DNA of 64,000 nucleotides from UBA7985 sp965661545 (lineage in GTDB: Bacteria; Pseudomonadota; Alphaproteobacteria; UBA7985), in the NCBI GenBank assembly GCA_965661545.1, contig CBFIEF010000011.1:22236-86235 (forward strand). The letters run 5' to 3'. The notes under the pieces were generated by a model. That model had not been told where the DNA came from. It made no database searches and saw only the letters and a list, made by a program, of their open reading frames with translations. Below are positions 17,742 to 26,598 of the stretch, in pieces. The number at the start of each line of letters is the position of its first letter. Within the stretch, counting starts at the first letter, position 1. The translations under genes and the position numbers were made by a program.

Positions 17742-20075
17742 TCAGTTGCGCAGTGGCTTGTTGGTACTGAGCATATGCTCAAGCCGTGCAAGCGTCTTGG
17801 GTTGCTTGGTGAGTGCGACGAAGTGCTTTTGCTCGAGCTTTAGCAAATCGCGCTCAGTTAATTCTTCGGTGACGTCCGTGTCACCACCTGTCAGCACCAT
17901 TGCGACTTCACGTCCCACATGGACATCGTATTCTGAGGCCATGCCCTTCATGTGGAAATCGTGCAGCGCCATATCGATGGCCGCACGGCCCGTTGCGCCG
18001 GGCAAGCGGAAGGTTTCTTCTTCCGGTGGCTGGTAGCCATCAACCATACCCAAGGCCCGCTGCTTGGCATCAAACAGAACGCGTTCCTTGTTAAAGGTGA
18101 TGGTATCGTCTTCGTTGATGATCAGGAAGTCACGCTGTGCTTCCATCGCGGACTTCGCAACTTGCGCGGTCCCGATCAGCTCAAACGCCTTGACCAAAGC
18201 GGGCATGGGCCCGCGTGGTGCGCGCTTGTTGCCCAAGTGACGGCGGATCATTTCTTTACAGCCGCCCCAACCGGGCATCACACCAACACCAACTTCAACC
18301 AAACCGGTATAGGTCTCTGCATGCGCCTGGACCGCGTCCGAGTGCATCAGGATCTCACAGCCACCGCCCACGGCAATACCCGAAGGCGCAGAAACCACTG
18401 GGAAGTTGCCCAAGCGCAGCTTCATAAAGACGTCCTGACCGCCCTTGATCCCAGCCTGAACCTGTGGCCAAGCGGCGATGTTCGAAGCAAACAGCATCAG
18501 GCCGATATTGGCGCCAACAGAGAAGTTCTTGCCTTCGTTGTGGATCACCAGGGCCTTGTAGTCGTCGCTCTTGTCGATGGTTGCAATGGTCTTGCCGAGC
18601 ATCGCCATGGTGCCGTCGTCCAGCGAGTTGGCCATGCTGGTAAACTCAAAACACAGAACCCCATCACCAATATCCCAAACAGACGCAGAACCGTTCCGCA
18701 TCACCGGCTCAGACCGCAGCTTGATATCAGACAGCAGCAGCACGCCGTCGGGGCGAACAACCGGGGTGTAGGATCCGTCGGCAAGCATAAAGAAGCGCTC
18801 GCCGTCTTCGATCTTGTAGAACGTGCCCTCGCCGACAGCGTCCAGCAGTGCCGGAACCGTCCTGCCTTCTTCGCGCAGCTTGTCCGCGATCCACTTCGGA
18901 CCGACTTGGTCCATCAGCTCAAACGGACCCCACTTGAAGCCGTAGCCGGTCTTCATGGCTTCATCGACGTCAAAGATGGAGTTCGCGATGTCCAGCGCGT
19001 GGTCGGACGCGTAAACGAAGTACTTCGACATGTACTCCCACGCTGCTGTTGCCAGCTTGTCGCCCGCTTCGAAAACAGCCCGCGCACCCTTTTTCGACAC
19101 GGCCAGTGCTGCGCCCTTGGCTTTCTCAACAGCGCGGTATTCGCCGGTCTTTAGGTCTTTGACTTCCTTGACCTTCTGACCGTCGATCTTGTTCAGGCGG
19201 TACCAACCGCCCTTCCCTTTGCGCCCCGTATAGCCCTCAGCAATCATGCCTTCGAGCAACTTGGATTCGCGATATTCTTCGCGGAACATGTCGCCTTGGT
19301 TCACGTTGTCATACAGCGATTTAGAGACGTAAGGACCGAGGTCCAGGCCAACCAAATCCATCAGCTTGAAGATACCCGTGGAAGGGATACCAAAGTGACG
19401 GCCCGCCAGCGCGTCAGATTCTTCGATGGTCAAGTCGTGATCTTCCGCCGCGTTGGTCGCGACTTGGATCCACAGTGTGCCCAAGCGGTTGCCGATGAAG
19501 CCCGGGGTATCCTTACAGTCGATGACCTTCTTACCCAGCGCAACATCACAAACCTGGCGCAGCCCCTCGCGGACACCTACATCCGTTGCGTCGGTGGTGA
19601 CAAGCTCCAGCAGCGGCATGTAGCGCGGCGGGTTGAAGAAGTGCGTGATGGCAAACCGTTCAGCCCGCGCCGGCTCCATCCCGTCTGTCAGGATCGACAG
19701 CGGAATGGTTGAGGTGTTGGACGTGATGATGGCATCAGCCTTAGCGACAGCCGCCAGCTTGCGGTAAAGGTCTTGCTTGATGTCAGCACGTTCGATGATG
19801 ACCTCGATGATCCAATCCACGTCCGCGAGGCGGTCCATGTGGTCTTCGAGGTTGCCCGGCGTGACGTACTTCGCCCGCGACTTGTGCATGAAAGGCGCGG
19901 GATCGGTCTTCAGCGCTTTCTTGATGGCGTCTTTAGCGACAGCATCACGGTCTGTTGCACCGTTTGGAACGATGTCGAGCAAGTCCACCTTGAACCCGGC
20001 ATTGGCACACTGCGCAGCGATGCCCATGCCCATGACGCCCGACCCGATGACGGCGATTTTCTTGATTTCACTCAT
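17742..20075 (-). CDS. 3-hydroxyacyl-CoA dehydrogenase / enoyl-CoA hydratase fusion (FadN-like order)
   Basis: 777 residues. The NAD-binding dehydrogenase comes first (AVIGSGVMGMGIAAQCANAG, then HFFNPPRYMPLLELV and DTPGFIGNRLG) and the crotonase domain second (about 470-690, with GKNFSVGANIGLMLFA and GIAVGGGCEILMHSD). This order is the reverse of E. coli FadB and matches the FadN-type enzymes. It performs the second and third steps of beta-oxidation, hydration and oxidation of enoyl-CoA. The thiolase gene lies 24 nt upstream in the same operon. Confidence 0.92.
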   Translation of the reverse strand: MSEIKKIAVIGSGVMGMGIAAQCANAGFKVDLLDIVPNGATDRDAVAKDAIKKALKTDPAPFMHKSRAKYVTPGNLEDHMDRLADVDWIIEVIIERADIKQDLYRKLAAVAKADAIITSNTSTIPLSILTDGMEPARAERFAITHFFNPPRYMPLLELVTTDATDVGVREGLRQVCDVALGKKVIDCKDTPGFIGNRLGTLWIQVATNAAEDHDLTIEESDALAGRHFGIPSTGIFKLMDLVGLDLGPYVSKSLYDNVNQGDMFREEYRESKLLEGMIAEGYTGRKGKGGWYRLNKIDGQKVKEVKDLKTGEYRAVEKAKGAALAVSKKGARAVFEAGDKLATAAWEYMSKYFVYASDHALDIANSIFDVDEAMKTGYGFKWGPFELMDQVGPKWIADKLREEGRTVPALLDAVGEGTFYKIEDGERFFMLADGSYTPVVRPDGVLLLSDIKLRSEPVMRNGSASVWDIGDGVLCFEFTSMANSLDDGTMAMLGKTIATIDKSDDYKALVIHNEGKNFSVGANIGLMLFASNIAAWPQVQAGIKGGQDVFMKLRLGNFPVVSAPSGIAVGGGCEILMHSDAVQAHAETYTGLVEVGVGVMPGWGGCKEMIRRHLGNKRAPRGPMPALVKAFELIGTAQVAKSAMEAQRDFLIINEDDTITFNKERVLFDAKQRALGMVDGYQPPEEETFRLPGATGRAAIDMALHDFHMKGMASEYDVHVGREVAMVLTGGDTDVTEELTERDLLKLEQKHFVALTKQPKTLARLEHMLSTNKPLRN

Positions 20076-20099
20076 GGTCTTTTCCTGTGCGTCCGAGGC

Positions 20100-21224
20100 T
20101 TACGCCGCTTCCATGATGGTGGTGATGCCCTGTCCGCCACCGATGCACTGCGTCGAAAGCGCGTACTTCTTGCCTTCGCGCTTGAGCAGGGCCGCAGCCT
20201 TGCCCGTGATCCGTGCGCCGGTTGCGCCCAGCGGGTGACCCAGCGCGATTGCGCCGCCATCGAGGTTCACGCGAGAAATATCCATGCCGAGGTCGTTGAT
20301 GCAGGCCATGGACTGCGAAGCGAAGGCTTCATTGATTTCAACGATATCAATATCGCCCATTTCCAGCCCTGCGCGCTTGAGCGCTTTGCGGGTCGCGCCG
20401 ATTGGGCCAAGGCCCATGACGTCGGGATCACAGCCGTTGATGGCCATAGACTTGATTACGGCCAGCGGGGTCAGGTTATGCTCGCGGGCATATTCGGCGG
20501 AGCAAACCAGCGTGGCCGCTGCGCCGTCCGTTAGGGGCGAGGACGTACCGGCTGTTACCGTTCCGGTTGCCGAGAATGCAGGCTTGAGGCCAGAGAGGCC
20601 TTCGACAGTGGTATCGGGGCGAATGCAGCCATCGGCGTCAACGCCGTCGACCGTGACGATCTCATCTTTGAAGTGACCCGCCGCCTGCGCAGCTGCTGCT
20701 TTCTTATGGGATTCAACCGCAAACGCTTCTTGGCTTTCGCGGGTCATCTGGTAGCGCTCAGCCACGTTTTCCGCCGTCTCACCCATGCCCATGTAAACGC
20801 CATAGACGTCCCGCATCAGTTCAGCGTTCGGCATCGGGTTAAAGCCACCCATTGGAACGCGCGTCATGGATTCAACGCCCGCAGCGACAAAGGCATCGCC
20901 TGCGCCCATCGCGATCTGGCCCGCAGCATAGTGAATCGCCGACATCGAAGAGCCACACCACCGGTTGATCGTCGCGCCGCCAACAACCTTTGGCAAACCC
21001 GCGCGCAAAGCCACCAAACGCCCCATCAGCAAGCCTTGCTCGCCCTCTGGTGTCGCGTTGCCAAGGATCACATCCTCGATGGTCGCAGGGTCAACGTCTG
21101 CCCGCTCGACAACGGCTTTAACAACCGCTGCGGCCAAGTCATCTGGGCGTGTCTTGGTCAGCGCGCCCTTGTGCGCAGGCTGGAAGGCAGAGCGCGAGTA
21201 TTGCGCAATTACGATCTGGGTCAT
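20100..21224 (-). CDS. acetyl-CoA acyltransferase (thiolase)
   Basis: 374 residues. The nucleophilic cysteine is in INRWCGSSMSAIHYAAG (about residue 87); the other catalytic residues are in GGAIALGHPLGATGAR (His) and STQCIGGGQGITTI (Cys). It cleaves 3-ketoacyl-CoA to acetyl-CoA and a shortened acyl-CoA, the last step of beta-oxidation. Its place between the ligase and the multifunctional gene favours a degradative FadA-type role over a biosynthetic acetoacetyl-CoA thiolase. Confidence 0.92.
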   Translation of the reverse strand: MTQIVIAQYSRSAFQPAHKGALTKTRPDDLAAAVVKAVVERADVDPATIEDVILGNATPEGEQGLLMGRLVALRAGLPKVVGGATINRWCGSSMSAIHYAAGQIAMGAGDAFVAAGVESMTRVPMGGFNPMPNAELMRDVYGVYMGMGETAENVAERYQMTRESQEAFAVESHKKAAAAQAAGHFKDEIVTVDGVDADGCIRPDTTVEGLSGLKPAFSATGTVTAGTSSPLTDGAAATLVCSAEYAREHNLTPLAVIKSMAINGCDPDVMGLGPIGATRKALKRAGLEMGDIDIVEINEAFASQSMACINDLGMDISRVNLDGGAIALGHPLGATGARITGKAAALLKREGKKYALSTQCIGGGQGITTIMEAA

Positions 21225-21292
21225 TTCTGAGGTCCTTTGTCAGAATCAGAGGTGTTCTTTGATGAGTGTCGGTTTGCGAAAACGAGGCCGCC

Positions 21293-23002
21293 TTAGGCCC
21301 CGTAAATATCGCGAATGTCTCGTTTCAAGATTTTGCCAACTTGGCTCTTCGGCAGCTCTTCCATGAACTCCACGCGCTCTGGCAGCATGTAATCCACGAT
21401 TTTACCGCGCAGGAAAGCCATCACGTCGTCAGCGCTGATCGATCCGGCTTCGTGCAGCACAACCGCCGCCAAAATCACTTCGCCACGCTTGCTGTCCGGC
21501 ACGCCACAAATGGCGCATTCGGCAATCGCTTCGTGGCCAAACAGGATTTCTTCGATGTCACGCGGATAGACGTTGAAGCCATTGTTGGTGACGATCATGT
21601 CCTTCTTCCGGTCCACAATGTACGTGTAGCCGTCAGCATCCATGACCCCAATGTCGCCAGTCAGGAAGCGTCCGTTCTGCAAGCATTCTGCTGACGCTTC
21701 TGGACGTGCCCAGTAACCCTGCATGACTTGCGGGCCGGATACAGCGATTTCGCCACGCTCGCCCATGGGCATCAGGACCGAGCTGTCGTTTTCGTCCACG
21801 ATCTCAATAACCGTGTTCGGAACCGGCAGACCGATGGAGTTGATTTTATCATTAAGCAGGCGCGGCTCCTCACCCACCGGATTTGCCGTCGCAATCGGTG
21901 AGGTTTCGGACAGGCCATAACCCTCGGTCACGGAACAGGGTGCAACCTTCTCGAAGTTCTTTTTGATCTCGTTCGGCATCGCTGCGCCGCCGGATACGCA
22001 GTACTTGAGCGCGTCCATCTTGATCTTGCCTGACTTCACGTCTGGATGGTTTGCCAAGGCATTAAACATCGCCGGAACGCCCGCAAAGATCGTAGCGCCA
22101 GAGCCAATCGCCTTCGCCGCGTTATCCTTATCGAAGTTCGGCTGCATCACCATCTCGCCGCCGCGCATGGCCATATAGTTCATGCAAATCGTCATCGCGA
22201 AGACGTGGAACAGCGGCAGAACCGTCAGGATCTTTTCCTGACCGTCCAAAATGCCCGGGAACCAACGTCCTGCCTGTTGGCAGTTGATATAGATGTTTTC
22301 GTGCGTCAGCGTCGCAGCCTTGGGCAAGCCCGTGGTGCCGCCGGTAAATTGCAGCGCTGCAACGTCTTTTGGATCGAGGTCGGCGAGCTTGTAGGCTGAA
22401 CCGTGGCTCATGACGTCTTTGTACGTTGTGATTCCTGGGCCACTGATCCCCTTGACCAAATCCTTGCCCCGCAACAGTGGGAACAAGATGGACTTCAGAC
22501 CAGAAAGCGAACCCGCAAACGGGCAGATGATCATCTGCTGCAAGCTGCCGCCATTGGCGCGGGACTTTTCGAAGACAGGTCCGACGTTCGGGTAAACCGC
22601 TTTCAGGTCCGTGGTGATAACCACCTTGACCCCAGCCTGCTCCATCAACTTTTCAACTTGATCCGGCGGGTAGGTCGGATTGAAGTTTACGACAATACCG
22701 CCCAGCTTACAGATCGCATAGTAGAACACGGGGAAGTAGATGCAGTTCGGCAGGAACAGACCAACACGGTCGCCCTTTTCCACGCCCATCTGCTGCAAAC
22801 CTGCTGCGGCTTGATCCACCAGCGCATCTGTCTGCGCGTAGCTCAAATTATTCCCAAGAAAGTCCATGAAGGGCCGATTGCCAAAGCGCGCAACGGCTTC
22901 ATCCCACAACTGCGGCAGCGTGCCGGTTTGGATGTCCATATTCCAATCGAGATAGCTTGGGTATTTCTCAAGCCATGGGTGCTGAGTTGTTCCTTCGGCC
23001 AT
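21293..23002 (-). CDS. fadD: long-chain fatty acid--CoA ligase
   Basis: 569 residues, an adenylate-forming enzyme that activates fatty acids for beta-oxidation. The AMP-binding loop is LQFTGGTTGLPKAATLTHEN (about residue 205), followed by VTEGYGLSETSP, TGDIGVMDADGYTYIVDRKKDMI and the C-terminal catalytic lysine in SQVGKILKRDIRD. I chose the ATG at 23002 (MAEGTTQHPW), preceded by GGAGGAAG at good spacing; the frame is open ten codons further without support. It is the first gene of a five-gene leftward operon and is divergent from phoR. Confidence 0.93.
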   Translation of the reverse strand: MAEGTTQHPWLEKYPSYLDWNMDIQTGTLPQLWDEAVARFGNRPFMDFLGNNLSYAQTDALVDQAAAGLQQMGVEKGDRVGLFLPNCIYFPVFYYAICKLGGIVVNFNPTYPPDQVEKLMEQAGVKVVITTDLKAVYPNVGPVFEKSRANGGSLQQMIICPFAGSLSGLKSILFPLLRGKDLVKGISGPGITTYKDVMSHGSAYKLADLDPKDVAALQFTGGTTGLPKAATLTHENIYINCQQAGRWFPGILDGQEKILTVLPLFHVFAMTICMNYMAMRGGEMVMQPNFDKDNAAKAIGSGATIFAGVPAMFNALANHPDVKSGKIKMDALKYCVSGGAAMPNEIKKNFEKVAPCSVTEGYGLSETSPIATANPVGEEPRLLNDKINSIGLPVPNTVIEIVDENDSSVLMPMGERGEIAVSGPQVMQGYWARPEASAECLQNGRFLTGDIGVMDADGYTYIVDRKKDMIVTNNGFNVYPRDIEEILFGHEAIAECAICGVPDSKRGEVILAAVVLHEAGSISADDVMAFLRGKIVDYMLPERVEFMEELPKSQVGKILKRDIRDIYGA

Positions 23003-23196
23003 GTGCTTCCTCCCACAGAACCTACGTGTCAATTTCTATGGTGAAATGTACGTTTTACCTAAGGACTGGTCAAGTAGCTCGTCTGGGGTTTTCCCCACCC
23101 CTCTGCGATCCTTTGGCGTTTGACAGAATTGGGGGGAATAGCGATAGCAGTATGGCTACGTTCTCATTCCACGATTCCAGCCCGACGGAGGCCCCA

Positions 23197-24267
23197 ATGG
23201 CCAAAAAGCTTCCGAACAAGCCAAAACGCCTGCGCGCTTATCTGGAGCAACACTTGCACATTCTGGATACGCTACCTTTTGCGATCTTGCAGGTGAACAA
23301 GAAGTACAAAGTCGTTTGGGCCAACTTGGCCGCGAACGAGTTGCTCCAGATGGATCCAGTCAACCAGCGCATCGAAGACGTTTTTGGCAACGAGATTCTC
23401 TTTGACGCCGTTGAAGCCGCTGATGAAGAAAATGAGGAAGTCCGGTTCGAATTTGAATGGGGCGCGCGCCCAACCCTTTCCATCCTCGCAACCGTGACGC
23501 CCATGCAGCAAACTTCAACCCAAGGCGGGCGCATGATCATGACGCTGGAAGACCTCACAACCCAGCGTCAGACCGAAGCTGTCCGCGCTGACTTTGTTGC
23601 CAACGTGAGCCACGAGCTGCGGACGCCCCTTTCGACGCTGGTGGGCTTTATCGAGACCCTACAGGGCCCTGCTCGCGAAGACACGGAAGCCGCAGAACGC
23701 TTTTTGGGTATCATGCGGGACCAAGCGGCGCGAATGTCACGACTGGTGGAAGATTTACTCTCCTTGTCCAAAATCGAAATGAACGCGGCGGTGTTGCCGA
23801 GCGGGGCGGTCGTAGTCGGGGATTTGCTGCAAACGGTAACGGAGTCACTCTCATTGCAGGCCGAACGAGAAAACCAGCAAATCGTCATGGGTTTGGGCCA
23901 AAACCTGCGCGTTCGGGGTGATTCTGATGAGTTAACGCAGGTTTTCTGGAATCTGGTTGAAAACGCCCTGAAGTATGGCCGCGAAGGCGGTACAATCAGC
24001 ATCGATGTCGAACCGACTGCCGACCACCAGAGCGTTCGGGTTGCTGTCAGCGATGACGGTGAAGGCATCGAAGAAGAACACCTCGACCGCCTGACAGAGC
24101 GGTTTTATCGGGTGGACAAAGGCCGTAGCCGCGCCATGGGTGGAACCGGGTTGGGCTTGGCCATCGTCAAGCACATCGTCGCCCGTCATCGCGGAACGTT
24201 AGAGGTCGCTTCAACCATCGGTCACGGCTCGACATTCAGCGTTACCTTGCCTGCGCATAAAAGCTAA
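23197..24267 (+). CDS. phoR: phosphate-regulon sensor histidine kinase without membrane anchor
   Basis: About 356 residues. A PAS domain (residues 20-120) precedes a HisKA domain with the phospho-accepting His139 in DFVANVSHELRTPLSTLVGF, then the HATPase motifs VFWNLVENALKYG, VSDDGEGIEEEHLDRLTERF and GGTGLGLAIVKHIV. The segment upstream of the PAS domain is basic and polar with no transmembrane helix, so this PhoR should be cytosolic, unlike E. coli PhoR. I chose the ATG at 23197 because GGAGG lies seven nt upstream; an ATG at 23152 would add 15 residues. The Pho function is inferred from the adjacent pst genes and phoB. Confidence 0.88.
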   Translation: MAKKLPNKPKRLRAYLEQHLHILDTLPFAILQVNKKYKVVWANLAANELLQMDPVNQRIEDVFGNEILFDAVEAADEENEEVRFEFEWGARPTLSILATVTPMQQTSTQGGRMIMTLEDLTTQRQTEAVRADFVANVSHELRTPLSTLVGFIETLQGPAREDTEAAERFLGIMRDQAARMSRLVEDLLSLSKIEMNAAVLPSGAVVVGDLLQTVTESLSLQAERENQQIVMGLGQNLRVRGDSDELTQVFWNLVENALKYGREGGTISIDVEPTADHQSVRVAVSDDGEGIEEEHLDRLTERFYRVDKGRSRAMGGTGLGLAIVKHIVARHRGTLEVASTIGHGSTFSVTLPAHKS

Positions 24268-24307
24268 CGCCGCTCGTCATATCCTGTCCCAGCCTTTTTT
24301 GAGCCGC

Positions 24308-24336
24308 CGTAACACCATCGTAACATTTACGTAACA
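24308..24336 (+). promoter_or_regulatory. PhoB-binding Pho box (three tandem half-sites) before pstC
   Basis: The heptamer CGTAACA occurs three times, at 24308-24314, 24319-24325 and 24330-24336, exactly 11 bp apart. Seven-base direct repeats separated by four bases are the form of the Pho box. It lies 41 nt after the phoR stop and 88 nt before pstC, so the pst genes have their own phosphate-regulated promoter. Confidence 0.85.
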
Positions 24337-24423
24337 AAGCGAACTCACCGGCCCAACAAAAGGTGCTGGTGGGACGTTTGTGGAAGCGTCCGACGGTAGA
24401 CCGACGATGGGAACTGAAAGTCT

Positions 24424-26598
24424 ATGAACCGAACATCCAGCGTCTCGCTGCAAATCGCCTTCTTCATCTTTATGATCATTGGGCTGAGTTTGTTTTTTGG
24501 GGCTTACGCGCTGATCGTTCCAGCGGTTCTGGCCTACATCTGGGGCGCGATCAGCTTTGGCCAGTGGCGCATCCGGCAGGGTCGCTTGTCGCTCGAAGAG
24601 GCACGACAAAAGGGTGTAAATCGCTTTGGTTTGCCCGATTTGCCCCGGTTCTACGGCTTTCAAACGGTTCTCTGGTGGCTGTTGCCGCCGGTCCTGCTGC
24701 TCATTGTTTACCGATCCATCGGCACACCCATTCTGACCGGGATGATTGAAACCGAAGTGTTGGTCCTGATGGGAAAAACCATCAACCCCACAACACTGCA
24801 CGAATTCGCGCGCACAACGCTTGCCGCTTTAGGCCTGTCGGGGGCTGGATCGACCAATGGCTTTACCGAAGCCCAGATGGCGGCCCTGCCGGGCCTGACG
24901 GACTATTTCAGCCAGCAGCACGGCCTGCGCCGCTTGTTCTGGTTTGCGCTGCTCATGGGCGCCTTGGCGTTTTGGCAAAGCGGTCCGCGCGCTTTCACAG
25001 GCAGCCAAGGCCGCGTCACAGTATTCGCCATGGCGCTGATCTGCATTCTGATTTCGATCCTGTCCGGCTATGCCGCTGCTTCCATCATCATTTTGCTGGT
25101 TCTTGCTTTTACGCTGTTCTCCACCGAAATCAGCGCAAGCCTCGCTCGCGTGCTGTTTATGGCAACCGGCGTCGGCGTTCTAATTTTCTTGCGCGACCAA
25201 TTGGCGTGGGGCCAAGGCGGCTGGATGATCTCACTGATCATCATCGCCGTTTCTGTTGTCGTCCTCTGGCGTCGAGGGATGCGGCCACAGTTCAGCGACC
25301 AGATGTTTGTGCTGGTTGTCCTCGGGCTTGCAACACTGATTCTTCTCACGGCGCTGACATGGATCGGCGCTTACTCATGGCTGTTTGATTTTGGCTCGCA
25401 GACCATCTTTGAGGTCTCGCCGGGCAATCTGGGCCTGCAATCGCAAAAGCTGCTGAATGCGATCAGTGATTTGCGCGCTGGATTGGTGGTGTCAAACCCA
25501 GAAGTCGCAGATGCCGCGTCTCGGCTGCTGTCCGCGCAAGACACATACCGCTTCGGCTATATCGCTGTTGTGCTGCTGGGTATCGGCTGCGGTGTCGTCG
25601 GGTCACTGATCTTTGTGCGCCCCAAGCACCGCGCCCAGTCTCGCCACGAAGGCGCCGCTAGTTTCGGCATGATGCTGGCTTCTGCGGCAGCTATTCTGGT
25701 CACCATCGGGATCGTTCTGGCCCTGCTCTCCAACGCTGAGCTGTTCTTCTCCAAATACCCCATCCAAGACTTTCTGTTCGGCCTGCATTGGTCCAAGGAC
25801 GCGCCGATCCGCGAAGATCAGGCTGGCGGCTTTAATCTTGGCGCTGTTCCCGTCTTTTACGGCACGCTGGTCGTCTCCTTGGTTGCTTTGACAGTCGCTC
25901 TGCCCGTCGGTCTGATGTCTGCTATCTATATGGCCGAGTACGCCAGTCCCCGAACACGCGGCATTTTCAAGCCTATTCTGGAGGTGCTCGCGGGCATTCC
26001 GACCATTGTTTACGGCGTTTTTGCCCTGCGCTCAGGCATTCCGTTTGCCAAGGATATCTTTGGGGGGATCGAGTGGGTGCTGGAGCTACGCTTTCTCCCG
26101 ACGCCAATGCATCTGGAATACCTAGACCTCGCCATCGGCGCGAAGTCGGGTGTCGTCGCGGGTGCCGTGATGGGGATCATGCTGATCCCGTTCATCTCCT
26201 CGCTGTCAGACGATGCGCTCAAAGCCGTTCCCCGGTCCCTGCGCGATGGCTCGCTGGCCCTTGGCGGTCACAAGTCGGAAACGATCCTCAAAGTCCTGAT
26301 CCCGGCGGCCTTACCGGGCATCATGGGGGGCTTTCTGCTCGCCACGTCTCGGGCCATTGGGGAGACCATGATTGTGGTTTTGGCGGCAGGTGGACAGGCG
26401 AATTTGACGCTCAACGTCTTGGATCAAATGACCACTGTTACCGTGCAGATCACTGAACTGCTGATCGGCGACGCCGAATTCGACCGAGCCAACACGCTTT
26501 CCGTCTTCGGGCTTGGTCTTGTCCTGTTTATCTCCACGCTCTTGCTCAACCTCGCAGCGATCCAGATCGTTCGCCGATACCGTCAGAGGTACAGCTAA
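24424..26598 (+). CDS. pstC: phosphate ABC transporter permease PstC, long form
   Basis: 724 residues. The C-terminal 300 residues hold the ABC permease domain: AVPVFYGTLVVSLVALTVAL, VLAGIPTIVYGVFAL and the ATPase-contacting EAA loop region DALKAVPRSLRDGSLALGGHKSE. The N-terminal 400 residues are extra, with about eight hydrophobic segments and a hydrophilic loop (about 300-380) carrying no recognised motif. Long PstC proteins of this sort are known in pseudomonads and other proteobacteria; E. coli PstC has 319 residues. It is coupled to pstA by a TAATG overlap. No periplasmic phosphate-binding protein gene lies next to it. Confidence 0.92.
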   Translation: MNRTSSVSLQIAFFIFMIIGLSLFFGAYALIVPAVLAYIWGAISFGQWRIRQGRLSLEEARQKGVNRFGLPDLPRFYGFQTVLWWLLPPVLLLIVYRSIGTPILTGMIETEVLVLMGKTINPTTLHEFARTTLAALGLSGAGSTNGFTEAQMAALPGLTDYFSQQHGLRRLFWFALLMGALAFWQSGPRAFTGSQGRVTVFAMALICILISILSGYAAASIIILLVLAFTLFSTEISASLARVLFMATGVGVLIFLRDQLAWGQGGWMISLIIIAVSVVVLWRRGMRPQFSDQMFVLVVLGLATLILLTALTWIGAYSWLFDFGSQTIFEVSPGNLGLQSQKLLNAISDLRAGLVVSNPEVADAASRLLSAQDTYRFGYIAVVLLGIGCGVVGSLIFVRPKHRAQSRHEGAASFGMMLASAAAILVTIGIVLALLSNAELFFSKYPIQDFLFGLHWSKDAPIREDQAGGFNLGAVPVFYGTLVVSLVALTVALPVGLMSAIYMAEYASPRTRGIFKPILEVLAGIPTIVYGVFALRSGIPFAKDIFGGIEWVLELRFLPTPMHLEYLDLAIGAKSGVVAGAVMGIMLIPFISSLSDDALKAVPRSLRDGSLALGGHKSETILKVLIPAALPGIMGGFLLATSRAIGETMIVVLAAGGQANLTLNVLDQMTTVTVQITELLIGDAEFDRANTLSVFGLGLVLFISTLLLNLAAIQIVRRYRQRYS

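Noticed and set aside
15757..19154. Long rightward open frames of 328 and 400 codons opposite the acyl-CoA dehydrogenase and hydratase/dehydrogenase genes
   Set aside because: No family motif, composition (His/Arg/Gln rich) typical of antisense frames in GC-rich DNA, and both lie fully within conserved genes.
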